Origin: Mariprofundus erugo
GTDB taxonomy: Bacteria > Pseudomonadota > Zetaproteobacteria > Mariprofundales > Mariprofundaceae
Direction of reading: 5' to 3'
Length of the DNA stretch: 64,000 nt
Assembly: GCF_005818865.1 (NCBI RefSeq)
Contig: NZ_VBRY01000010.1
Span: 1 to 64,000 of the forward strand
Made by a program: the position numbers and the translations under genes. Positions 46,751 through 55,087 of this stretch are shown in pieces. Below the pieces are notes generated by a model. It searched no databases. It saw only the letters and a program-made list of their open reading frames with translations, and was not told the DNA's origin. Numbering within the stretch: the stretch's first letter is position 1; each line of letters starts with the position of its first letter.

Positions 46751-47530
46751 ATGGGGTTGCTGATCAGTAAGGTGGTGGCGCAGTTACTGCTGCCGCCTGG
46801 CGGACTCGTGCTTGCCGGCGTGCTTGGCTTTGTCTTACGCAGACACCTTGCCGGCAGAATTCTGTTGTCGGGATCATTTCTTCTGCTCTGGTTGCTGTCG
46901 ACAGAACCTGTACGGGATATGTTGCTTCACCCGCTGGAGCAGCGCTATGCGGCACTCGCTGATCAGCAGCTGGCATCCCTTGCCGGCAGTGAGACCGCCA
47001 TTGTGGTATTGGGTGGTGGCTTGTATGAAAAGGCGCCGGAGTACGGCGGTCGCGATATGCTGCACAATGAGGCCTTGATGCGAACCCTGTATGGTGCGGA
47101 CCTGGCTGTTAAAGGCGGGCTCGACATCTATGTGACCGGTGGTGTGCTGGAACCGGATCGCAGTGAGCCGGAAGGCGCGGTCATGGCCCGGATGCTGGTC
47201 CGCTTCGGTGTCGATTCACAACGTATTCATGCTGAAAGTCAGGCGCTGACCACGTGGGAAAATGGCACCTATATCCATGATTTGACGACGAAGGCGGGGG
47301 TGAAGCAGATCATCCTTGTGACCACCGCCTGGCATATGCCCAGATCTGTATGGGTGTTTGAATCCCTTGGTATGCATGTGATTGCAGCTCCCTGTGATTA
47401 TGTCGCAAAACAGACGCCCTATGATGTGCGAAGTTATTTTCCCCGCTGGAATGTGCTGGCGGATTCCGGCAATGCACTGCATGAATATCTTGGTTTGTTG
47501 TGGTACCGTCTTTCCCGTCATTCACAGTGA
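46751..47530 (+). CDS. YdcF/ElyC-family (DUF218) membrane protein
   Basis: 259 residues with two N-terminal hydrophobic segments, then a DUF218 domain with AIVVLGGGLYEKAP, DIYVTGGVLEPDRSEPEGAVMARMLVRFGV, ESQALTTWENG and ILVTTAWHMPRSVWVFESLG. ElyC and YdcF relatives act in envelope polysaccharide or undecaprenyl-phosphate metabolism in E. coli, but the reaction here is unknown. GGAGGAG before 46751 fixes the start; a longer frame from 46664 lacks a site. Confidence 0.87.
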   Translation: MGLLISKVVAQLLLPPGGLVLAGVLGFVLRRHLAGRILLSGSFLLLWLLSTEPVRDMLLHPLEQRYAALADQQLASLAGSETAIVVLGGGLYEKAPEYGGRDMLHNEALMRTLYGADLAVKGGLDIYVTGGVLEPDRSEPEGAVMARMLVRFGVDSQRIHAESQALTTWENGTYIHDLTTKAGVKQIILVTTAWHMPRSVWVFESLGMHVIAAPCDYVAKQTPYDVRSYFPRWNVLADSGNALHEYLGLLWYRLSRHSQ

Positions 47531-47632
47531 GGGTGATGGCTGTTGCGGTGCTGGTCAATGCCATGAAATGAGGCTAGAAATGGCAGTGATGCTGTCGTGA
47601 TGATGCATCTGTCTGAGGCGCTTTAACAACGC

Positions 47633-47691
47633 TTAAGGAGGCGGGCTGGCCATGGCCCGCATGGGAGCACTGACACATCAGCGCTTCCTTA
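47633..47691. repeat. Short palindromic element with TTAAGGAG / CTTCCTTA ends
   Basis: Starts TTAAGGAGGCGGGCTGGCCA, includes CCATGGCCCGCATGGGAGCA and ends in CATCAGCGCTTCCTTA. It looks like an internally shortened copy of the 14861-14987 element, and lies 17 bases before the odhA start. Confidence 0.65.
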
Positions 47692-47707
47692 GCCGTTTGG
47701 GGGTGGT

Positions 47708-50527
47708 GTGAATCATTCAGTCTCGAATCCGTCTTTGCAAGACGATGCACTATTTGCCGCCGGTGGCTCTTATCTGGAAGAGCTGTTCGATCAGTACAAA
47801 CGTGATCCCGCCAGTGTCGGGACGGAGTGGGCTGATCTCTTTGCCTCGCTCACTGCTGAGCGGGAAGCCGGGCCAACCCATCAGCAGATGCTGGAGCGCA
47901 TGACACCGGTCACGCAGGTGAAGGCACAGCTTTCCTCTTCTCATTATGCCGATATCGAATATCCGTCCCGGGCGATCTACCTGATCCATGCCTATCGGGT
48001 ACACGGGCATCTGCATGCGGATCTGGACCCATTGAAATTAAACCCGCGTGCGGTTGCACCCGAACTTGAACTTGCATATTACGGCCTCTCTGAAGCCGAT
48101 CTTGATCAGGTGTTTCCAACCGGTGATCTGACCGGTGGCCGTAGTATGAAACTGCGGGATATCCTGGCACTGTTGAAAAAAACCTACTGCGGTCATATCG
48201 GGCCGGAGTTCATGCATATTACCGATTCGGCCCGCAAACACTGGATTCAGACGCGTCTGGAGCGCATTGCCGCCCGGCCCGATTACGATGCCGATACCCG
48301 CCGCCATATATTCGGCCGTATTATGCATGCGGAGGAGTTTGAACGATTTCTGCATACACGTTATGCCGGGCAAAAGCGCTTCTCACTGGAGGGTGGTGAG
48401 AGTCTGATTCCGATGCTGGATGCACTGATTCAGAGTGCAGGCAGCAATGGAACCCGGGAGATTATTCTCGGTATGGCCCATCGCGGACGCCTGAATGTGC
48501 TGGCCAATATTATGGGCAAGTCGCTGGCCGAAATTTTCACCGAATTTGAAGGTACGCAATTGCAGGAGGAGGCGCACGGCCAGGGCGATGTAAAATATCA
48601 CCTTGGTTTTTCATCCGATGTGCGGACTCCGGGCGGTGTCGTCCATCTTTCTCTCGGCTTTAATCCCTCCCATCTGGAGATCATTACACCGGTGGCCATG
48701 GGCAGTGTGCGGGCCCGTCAGTGTCGGCGTGGCGATACCGACCGGCGTGAGGTGATGAGTGTGCAGCTGCATGGCGATGCTGCATTTGCCGGTCAGGGGG
48801 TGGTGGCTGAATCGCTGGAGCTCTCCAAGCTGCGTGGTTTCCGCATTGGCGGTTCCATTCATATTGTTATCAACAATCAAATCGGCTTTACAGTCAACCC
48901 GCATGATGCCCGCTCGACGACCTACTGTACCGATATCGCCAAGATGATTCATGCACCGATCCTGCATGTGAATGGTGATGATCCGGGTGCCTGCTGTCTG
49001 GCGGCCGAGATAGCGGTTGAATACCGTAATACCTTTCATGAAGATATTGTCATCGATCTGGTCTGCTATCGCCGGCATGGCCACAATGAAGCGGATTCCC
49101 CGGAAGTGACCCAGCCGGTCATGTATCGTCGCATTGCTGCTCACCCGACGGTTGGGCAGATCTATCGTGAGCGGTTGATTGGCGATGGCATTATCAGCGG
49201 TCATGATGCCGATGCGATGGTTGAGGCCTACCGTGATTGCATGGAGAAGGTGAGACGAGCCAAAAACAGACCAGCCCCGAATGCGCTGAACAGTCTGCAG
49301 GGGCGATGGCAGTCATATATGTCTGTGGGCGAGGATGAACCGGATACAGGTGTGACAGCAGATGATCTTGCCATGCTGGTGCGCAAGGTGCATCGATTGC
49401 CGGCTGATTTTTCACTGCACCCCCGGGTGGAAAAGATTTTTGATGCCCGGATCTCGATGATGGATGGCGCCATGCCGGTGGATTGGGGCTGTGCCGAGAC
49501 CATGGCGTATGCCTCATTGATTCATGAGGGGGGATGGGTCCGGATTTCGGGTGAAGATTCCGGGCGCGGAACCTTTTTCCATCGCCATGCCATTGTCTAT
49601 GACCAGCAGACGGGGCGCAGTATGGTGCCACTCAAGCAGGCCAGAAATGGTCCGCTCTCCCATTTTATTGTCGTCGACAGCATGCTCTCCGAAATGGCTG
49701 TGATGGGTTTTGAGTATGGTTATTCTGTTTCCGAGCCCAGGGCACTGGTGATCTGGGAAGCGCAGTATGGCGATTTCGCCAATGTGGCGCAGGTGGTCAT
49801 CGACCAGTTTATTGCAGCCGGCGAATCGAAGTGGAAGCGGTTGTCAGGAATTGTGCTCTGGTTGCCACACGGCTACGAGGGGCAGGGGGCTGAGCACTCT
49901 TCAGCCCGGCTGGAACGGTATCTGCAGCTGTGTGCCGAGCGTAATATGCAGGTGGCTTACCCGACAACGCCGGCTCAGCTGTTTCATCTGTTACGGCGTC
50001 AGCTGATTTCCAGATTACGTAAGCCACTGATTTTAATGGCACCGAAGAGCATGTTGCGCCAGAAGCTCTCATTCTCGCCACTTGAGGCCTTTACGGCCGG
50101 TCGCTTTCAACCTGTTTTGGCGGAGGAGCAGGTTGTGGCTGCAGCCGCCAGACGGGTGCTGATCTGCACCGGCAAGGTTTATTATGACCTGCTTGGTGAG
50201 CGTATGCAGCGCGAGATTGATGATGTCGCCATCATCAGGGTTGAACGACTCTACCCGTTCCCGGCCAGTGAACTGAAGCAAATACTGGCGCAGTACGAAG
50301 GGGTCAGAGAGGTGGTATGGGTTCAGGAGGAGCCGGAAAATCAGGGTGCGTGGTTGCACCTCAACAGCCCGATCAGACAGATTCTTCTTGATGAACAGAA
50401 AATTTACGGCTTGACCCGCCCCGAGGCGGCAGCCCCGGCGGTGGGGCTTGCCCGGCGCCACAAGGAAGAGCTGCGGGTATTGCTGGAGCGAGCCTTTGCC
50501 GAAGGTACCGAGGGCATGCTGGTGTGA
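47708..50527 (+). CDS. odhA: 2-oxoglutarate dehydrogenase E1 component
   Basis: A 939-residue thiamine-diphosphate enzyme (also called SucA) that decarboxylates 2-oxoglutarate. The N-terminal SYLEELFDQYKRDPASVGTEW motif binds E2 in this family. Visible cofactor motifs are GMAHRGRLNVLAN, GDAAFAGQGVVAE (start of the Mg-ThDP motif) and the transketolase-like C-terminal half (ISGEDSGRGTFFHRHA, GFEYGYSVSEPRALVIWEAQYGDFAN). Start is a GTG at 47708. The E2 gene follows after 33 bases; no lpd is present nearby. Confidence 0.95.
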   Translation: MNHSVSNPSLQDDALFAAGGSYLEELFDQYKRDPASVGTEWADLFASLTAEREAGPTHQQMLERMTPVTQVKAQLSSSHYADIEYPSRAIYLIHAYRVHGHLHADLDPLKLNPRAVAPELELAYYGLSEADLDQVFPTGDLTGGRSMKLRDILALLKKTYCGHIGPEFMHITDSARKHWIQTRLERIAARPDYDADTRRHIFGRIMHAEEFERFLHTRYAGQKRFSLEGGESLIPMLDALIQSAGSNGTREIILGMAHRGRLNVLANIMGKSLAEIFTEFEGTQLQEEAHGQGDVKYHLGFSSDVRTPGGVVHLSLGFNPSHLEIITPVAMGSVRARQCRRGDTDRREVMSVQLHGDAAFAGQGVVAESLELSKLRGFRIGGSIHIVINNQIGFTVNPHDARSTTYCTDIAKMIHAPILHVNGDDPGACCLAAEIAVEYRNTFHEDIVIDLVCYRRHGHNEADSPEVTQPVMYRRIAAHPTVGQIYRERLIGDGIISGHDADAMVEAYRDCMEKVRRAKNRPAPNALNSLQGRWQSYMSVGEDEPDTGVTADDLAMLVRKVHRLPADFSLHPRVEKIFDARISMMDGAMPVDWGCAETMAYASLIHEGGWVRISGEDSGRGTFFHRHAIVYDQQTGRSMVPLKQARNGPLSHFIVVDSMLSEMAVMGFEYGYSVSEPRALVIWEAQYGDFANVAQVVIDQFIAAGESKWKRLSGIVLWLPHGYEGQGAEHSSARLERYLQLCAERNMQVAYPTTPAQLFHLLRRQLISRLRKPLILMAPKSMLRQKLSFSPLEAFTAGRFQPVLAEEQVVAAAARRVLICTGKVYYDLLGERMQREIDDVAIIRVERLYPFPASELKQILAQYEGVREVVWVQEEPENQGAWLHLNSPIRQILLDEQKIYGLTRPEAAAPAVGLARRHKEELRVLLERAFAEGTEGMLV

Positions 50528-50560
50528 TGCAGTCATTGAAAAAATGTTACGGGGTGATGG

Positions 50561-51697
50561 ATGGATATTGAGATCAAGGTGCCGAGTCTGGGTGAGTCGG
50601 AGAATGAGGCGACACTGATCAGCTGGTTAAAGCAGGAAGGGGATATTGTTGCGGTTGATGATGTCCTGGCTGAAATCGAGAGTGACAAGATTACCATGGA
50701 GATCCCTGCGCTCGATGCCGGTGTATTAAAGCGCATACTTAAACCGGTTGACTCCACCGTTGAGCCGGGGGAGGTGGTCGCCATACTGGATGACAGTGTA
50801 CCTGTCGCTTCCGATGCAGCGGTCGTGAAGCAATCGGATGCGACGATTGAGGAAAAGGCGGTGACCACTGTTCTCCCCGATACGGAAGCCACTGAAGAGG
50901 CGCCTGTTGCCGAAGTGCGCGAAGAGCAGGTGCGTTCGGAAGATGCAGCCGAATATGTTGTTCACAAGCCGGCTGAAGTGAGACCGGTGGAGAGCGGCAG
51001 GCATGAAGAGCGTATCCCGATGAGTGGTTTGCGCCGGCGTATCGCGACACGACTGAAGCAGGCGCAGAATACAGCGGCAATGCTGACAACGTTTAATGAG
51101 GTGAATCTGCAGGCGGTGAGCGATCTGCGCAGTCGATATGGCGCAGCCTTCCAGCAGAAGCATGGTATCAAGCTCGGCTATATGTCCTTTTTTGTGCGGG
51201 CGATCTGTCAGGGACTGGTCAAATATCCGGCGCTGAATGCATTTATCGATGGTGATGAGATTGCCTATCACAACTATGTCGATGTCGGTATTGCTGTCAG
51301 TACCGACAAAGGGCTGGTGGTACCGGTGCTTCGTAATGCCCATCTGATGGGTTTGGCCGACATTGAGGCCGGTATTGCCGAGCTTGCCGAGCGTGCGCGC
51401 AATGGTCGTTTGATGCCGGACGATTTGAAAGGGGGCACCTTTTCGCTGACCAATGGCGGGGTGTTCGGTTCAATGCTCTCCACACCGATTCTGAATCCGC
51501 CGCAGAGTGGCATTCTCGGTATGCATACCATTCAGCAACGTCCAGTGGCCGAGAATAATGCGGTGGTCATTCGTCCGATGATGTATCTCGCACTTTCATA
51601 TGATCATCGCCTGATCGATGGCGCGGAAGCGGTGCGCTTTCTGGTGGCGGTAAAAGAGACGCTGGAATATCCGGGTAGTCTGACGCTGGATCTGTAG
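50561..51697 (+). CDS. odhB: 2-oxoglutarate dehydrogenase E2 (succinyltransferase), no visible E3-binding domain
   Basis: 378 residues (family about 400). The N-terminal lipoyl domain is complete ([22 protein letters not shown], lipoyl Lys in [13 protein letters not shown]). The catalytic domain starts near residue 150 ([18 protein letters not shown]) and ends with the active-site [16 protein letters not shown]. The linker between them (about 80-148) is rich in Ala, Glu and Val and lacks the small peripheral-subunit-binding domain, whose usual PAVR.LA...GTGxxGRI pattern is absent. E3 may therefore attach differently. A terminator follows at 51728. Confidence 0.93.
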   Translation: MDIEIKVPSLGESENEATLISWLKQEGDIVAVDDVLAEIESDKITMEIPALDAGVLKRILKPVDSTVEPGEVVAILDDSVPVASDAAVVKQSDATIEEKAVTTVLPDTEATEEAPVAEVREEQVRSEDAAEYVVHKPAEVRPVESGRHEERIPMSGLRRRIATRLKQAQNTAAMLTTFNEVNLQAVSDLRSRYGAAFQQKHGIKLGYMSFFVRAICQGLVKYPALNAFIDGDEIAYHNYVDVGIAVSTDKGLVVPVLRNAHLMGLADIEAGIAELAERARNGRLMPDDLKGGTFSLTNGGVFGSMLSTPILNPPQSGILGMHTIQQRPVAENNAVVIRPMMYLALSYDHRLIDGAEAVRFLVAVKETLEYPGSLTLDL

Positions 51698-51727
51698 AGA
51701 TAGCTGTAAACGAATATATCTGCAATG

Positions 51728-51758
51728 ACGGGGGAGGGCAGGAAGCCTCCCCCGTTTT
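51728..51758 (+). terminator. Intrinsic terminator after odhB
   Basis: Perfect 10-bp stem ACGGGGGAGG/CCTCCCCCGT with an eight-base loop followed by TTTT. It lies 31 bases after the odhB stop and separates it from the convergent gene at 51774. Confidence 0.85.
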
Positions 51759-51773
51759 ACGGTCGCAAAGCCG

Positions 51774-52940
51774 TTATGATGGCTGATCTTCTGTAATGTG
51801 AATTCTTACTGTTTCATCGGCTGTATCGGCCGGGATATCGATGCCGATATGCTCCATACCGGTGTCGCGGTACAGTGCCGCCACGGTTAACCGGATCAGG
51901 TTGCGTGTTTCTGATGAGTTGGGCATATCGAAAAACTCTCGCAACTCCATAATAATGGTATCGGTCGAGATCTGCTGATTGCCGGTCACTTCAAAGCGGT
52001 TGATCAGCGGGGTGCTGTCTGCCGTCGGTGATGCGGGTGCATGGGCCGCTTTTGCCGGGGAAGTAAATATGATTTCGGGAAAGTGATCCTGAATATCCGG
52101 GTTTTTGAAATCTGCCGGGGATACTGCCAGCAGTTTGCTGCTAATGTGGGCTGCCTGCTTCAGCTCGGCCAGCGCCGTCTGGCGTGCCTGGACATCGGCC
52201 GGAACGGGAAGGGCGCTGAGCACATAATAGAGCGCTTTTCCGCGCTGGCGCAGGGCGATAAACACCTGTTGTTCACGTCCGATCTGTTTGATCTTGGTCA
52301 GTGCATTTTCCTGTTTCGAGAATACGCCGAGGCTGGCCAGCAGCCGGTGGTCATCAAGAGCATTGATTCCCTGCTGCCAGGTGCGCAAAGCCTCGTCGGT
52401 ATTGAACTGGTCAATCTGTTCCCAGCCTTTGAGCAGCCATGCATTGTCTGCCTGTGAGCTATGCCCGGCGGAGGCAGGGGTCTCTAAAGTGGTGAGATCG
52501 TCGAGCTTGAAGCGGGATGCAGCACTGGCCAGCACCGAACCGCTGATTTCTGCTGCCTGTTGAAGGTCAGCGAGCTCTTTTCTGCGCTGTTCACGATTTT
52601 CCGGTACATAGCGGGCACTCAATACAAAATAGAGTGGCTGGCCGGCCTGATTGCTCGTGCGAGTGATAAAGGTTTGATAGGACGGGCCAATCTGTTCGAG
52701 TTTTTGCATGGCATTGGTGAGCAGACTGTAGGCGCCGAGTACAGCGAAGAGGTGGCTGTCCGGCTGGCTGTTAACGCCCGTTTGCCAGATTTTCAGTGCC
52801 TGATCGGGATGGCGCAACACCAGTTGCTCCCAGCCCTGATTGACCCAGTCGCCCTGAGGGGCAAGTTCTTCGGCATGGGCCGGCATGGCCATGATGAGCG
52901 AAGAGCACAGCAGCCAGTATATTCGCCTGATTCCCCTCAT
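51774..52940 (-). CDS. Secreted protein with two tandem repeats and a C-terminal POTRA-like domain
   Basis: 388 residues with a signal peptide (cleavage near MPAHA-EE). Two repeats of about 110 residues follow, each with GWEQ.........ALKIWQ.GVN / ALRTWQQGIN, a short LGAYSL/LGVFSK helix, QKLEQIG/TKIKQIG, LYFVLSA/LYYVLSA and LADLQQAAEISGSVLA/LAELKQAAHISSKLLA. The last 75 residues (NRFEVTGNQQISTDTIIMEL...LYRDTGMEHIGIDI) resemble a POTRA domain of outer-membrane assembly or secretion porins, here without a barrel. GGGGGGAG favours the ATG at 52940. Function unknown; a protein-protein role in the periplasm is likely. Confidence 0.72.
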   Translation of the reverse strand: MRGIRRIYWLLCSSLIMAMPAHAEELAPQGDWVNQGWEQLVLRHPDQALKIWQTGVNSQPDSHLFAVLGAYSLLTNAMQKLEQIGPSYQTFITRTSNQAGQPLYFVLSARYVPENREQRRKELADLQQAAEISGSVLASAASRFKLDDLTTLETPASAGHSSQADNAWLLKGWEQIDQFNTDEALRTWQQGINALDDHRLLASLGVFSKQENALTKIKQIGREQQVFIALRQRGKALYYVLSALPVPADVQARQTALAELKQAAHISSKLLAVSPADFKNPDIQDHFPEIIFTSPAKAAHAPASPTADSTPLINRFEVTGNQQISTDTIIMELREFFDMPNSSETRNLIRLTVAALYRDTGMEHIGIDIPADTADETVRIHITEDQPS

Positions 52941-52987
52941 ACTCCCCCCGTTCATGCATACGCCTGATTAAGGATGCTGCAGTGATT

Positions 52988-53070
52988 CAGCTCATCCTGA
53001 TAGCACGTTACCGCTAACACGCCAACATTAACATATTCGATGCTAATGTTGAAAGAAGGGGGATGAGCTG
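52988..53070. other. Nested hairpin structure between two minus-strand genes
   Basis: Outer perfect 10-bp inverted repeat CAGCTCATCC/GGATGAGCTG encloses an inner 8-bp repeat CAACATTA (53023-53030) / TAATGTTG (53044-53051). The 83-base unit could be a structured RNA, a repeat element or a 3' mRNA structure for the transglutaminase operon. No T-run follows, so it is not a classic terminator. Confidence 0.5.
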
Positions 53071-53182
53071 ATGACTGTTGCGAGAGTATGGTGGATGTCC
53101 GGGGGAGAGGGCCAATGACCCGTTCGCGCAGGTAAAACGTGGTGTTTCTTTCGATGATATATCCATCACATCCGGACTCGCT

Positions 53183-54073
53183 TCATTCCGGGGCAGTAAC
53201 GATGCTGACATGTACCGATACATCGAGTTGCTGCTCGGTCTGTCCGGAAAATAGTCCGCGTAACGGTTGTACATCGAAGTAGTCCCGGCCCAGTGCCGTA
53301 CGCACATATTGCCAGTCCACCAGCTTGTCATTGGTCGGGTCGATACCGATCCAGCCGTGACCATCGTGCCAGGCCTGTACCCACGCATGGGTTGCAGCAC
53401 TGCCGCGCAGGTGCTCACCGATCTCTTCTCCTGCCGGATCAAAGATGTAACCGCTGACATAGCGGGCCGGAATACCGGCGTTACGCAGTACACCGATCAT
53501 GGCGTGAGCCATATCCTGGCAAACGCCACCACCATGCAGAAAGAGATCCTTCGGACTCGAATGCACGTGGGTGACGTCGGGGTCATAGCGAAATGTCTTG
53601 AAGAAGTAATGACCCAGCTCGTAGAGACAGTGGCCGAACTCGATTTCATCCATGGCCATATCGATTTTTTGTCCCGGAGGGACACTCTCGTATTCTGCCA
53701 GCGGAGGAATGCCGGGAGACCAGCACAGGTACTCGACCAGACGCTGGTCGTAGGGGCGGGGGTCCGGGCTGGATTCGGGGCCGCAGCTGACGGCATTGGT
53801 TGTTTGTACGCGCGAGCGGGCGATAATCTCCAGTGCATCATGTGGCTCAAGAATATTGAAGTGATGTACCAGGTTGCCGAAATGATCCCTGTGGCTGAAT
53901 ATCTCCACGTCAGGCTGCAGGCTGATGGAGTGCTGCAGCACCTTTTGTAAACCGGTATCCACCGGTGACATGCGCAGCTCATTGTGAGAGAGAGCGACAG
54001 CGCGGCTGTATTGAAATCGGGTGCGATGAACCACCTCAAGTGTGACGTGATCACCTTCACATAATGCTCGCAT
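53183..54073 (-). CDS. Transglutaminase-family protein of the ATP-grasp/alpha-E cluster
   Basis: 296 residues. N-terminal beta-rich domain (VVHRTRFQYSRAVALSHNELRMSP, bacterial transglutaminase N-region) then the catalytic core with Cys in GVCQDMAHAMIGVLRNAGIPARYVSGY, His in ATHAWVQAWHDGHGWIGIDPTND and the following Asp. GGGGGAGG seven bases upstream fixes the ATG at 54073 rather than a TTG at 54079. It is the third gene of a conserved set with alpha-E and circularly permuted ATP-grasp proteins and is thought to cut or transfer the peptides that set builds. Confidence 0.9.
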   Translation of the reverse strand: MRALCEGDHVTLEVVHRTRFQYSRAVALSHNELRMSPVDTGLQKVLQHSISLQPDVEIFSHRDHFGNLVHHFNILEPHDALEIIARSRVQTTNAVSCGPESSPDPRPYDQRLVEYLCWSPGIPPLAEYESVPPGQKIDMAMDEIEFGHCLYELGHYFFKTFRYDPDVTHVHSSPKDLFLHGGGVCQDMAHAMIGVLRNAGIPARYVSGYIFDPAGEEIGEHLRGSAATHAWVQAWHDGHGWIGIDPTNDKLVDWQYVRTALGRDYFDVQPLRGLFSGQTEQQLDVSVHVSIVTAPE

Positions 54074-54088
54074 GTTCAATCCTCCCCC

Positions 54089-55087
54089 TTATTGTTGTTG
54101 CTGGGGAATCTGGACGGACAGATGATCCCGGTTGAATTCAGTCAGGGTCACGGTCACCGAGTTGAAAAACGTCCGGTTGATCATCGCTCCGATCACCTCA
54201 CATCGCTGCTGTACCGTATCCAGATAGGTTTTGAGTTGCAGGCGCATCATTTCGTCCTCGGCGGCCCCGCCGCGCAGATCATCAAGAAAGTATTCCGTTT
54301 CCTGCAGCAGCACATATTGCTCTTCGTTCATGGTGCCAATGCCTTTGAGAGCATCGGCTACCTGTCTGATGCTGTAGTGCACCGAGCGGGGAAAGCTGGG
54401 GTCCAGATTCAGCAGACGGAGCACCCTGAACGGGTCGATTCTGGCTTTGAACTGTCGACGATATGCCTCATAGCCTGAAACCGAGCGCAACAATGCCTGC
54501 CATTGATGGTGATCCAGCGGTCTGCCGACCTCCTCGTTGTCGGGCAGAAGCAGGTAGTATTTGATTTCGAGGATGCGTGTGGTCATGCGGGCCCGCTCAA
54601 GGGCCACGCCCAGACGCAGGAAATTCCACGATTCGCCGTGACTCATGGTGTTGTCGACCAGGCCGTGAAAAGCACTGCAAAACTGACGTATTTCGATCAG
54701 AAATTCGTCGTGGTTTTCCGTTTTTCCATGTTGCTGGATATCCTGATACATTTTGTTCAGGCAGAGCCACATCTCTTCACTGATGCGCTCGCGGATCGTG
54801 CGTGCCATTTCCCTGGCATGACTGAGGCAGGCCCGAATCGAATAGGGGTTGGATATATCGGAGATCAGAAAATCCATCACATGTTGTTCGGTGACGGTAT
54901 CAAAAGCGGCATCGAACTGTGCCCGGGAGCGGGTGATGGCCAGCATCGGCGACCATACGTCCAGTTCGGAAAAGTAGCTCTGCTCCAGGCTCATGCGCCG
55001 GTTGACATCAAGGATGCGGGCGATGTTTTCTGCCCGCTCAATCTGCTGGCCCAGTTCATAGATATTACGGGCAATGCGACTAAGCAT
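54089..55087 (-). CDS. Alpha-E domain protein (DUF403)
   Basis: 332 residues, almost all helical: MLSRIARNIYELGQQIERAENIARILDVN at the start and repeated arginine-rich helices (ERARMTTRILEIKYYLLL, DPFRVLRLLNLDPSFPRSVHYSIRQV), as in the alpha-E family. These proteins accompany circularly permuted ATP-grasp enzymes and transglutaminases in predicted peptide-ligation systems; biochemical role is open. Overlaps the ATP-grasp gene by eight bases. Confidence 0.9.
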   Translation of the reverse strand: MLSRIARNIYELGQQIERAENIARILDVNRRMSLEQSYFSELDVWSPMLAITRSRAQFDAAFDTVTEQHVMDFLISDISNPYSIRACLSHAREMARTIRERISEEMWLCLNKMYQDIQQHGKTENHDEFLIEIRQFCSAFHGLVDNTMSHGESWNFLRLGVALERARMTTRILEIKYYLLLPDNEEVGRPLDHHQWQALLRSVSGYEAYRRQFKARIDPFRVLRLLNLDPSFPRSVHYSIRQVADALKGIGTMNEEQYVLLQETEYFLDDLRGGAAEDEMMRLQLKTYLDTVQQRCEVIGAMINRTFFNSVTVTLTEFNRDHLSVQIPQQQQ

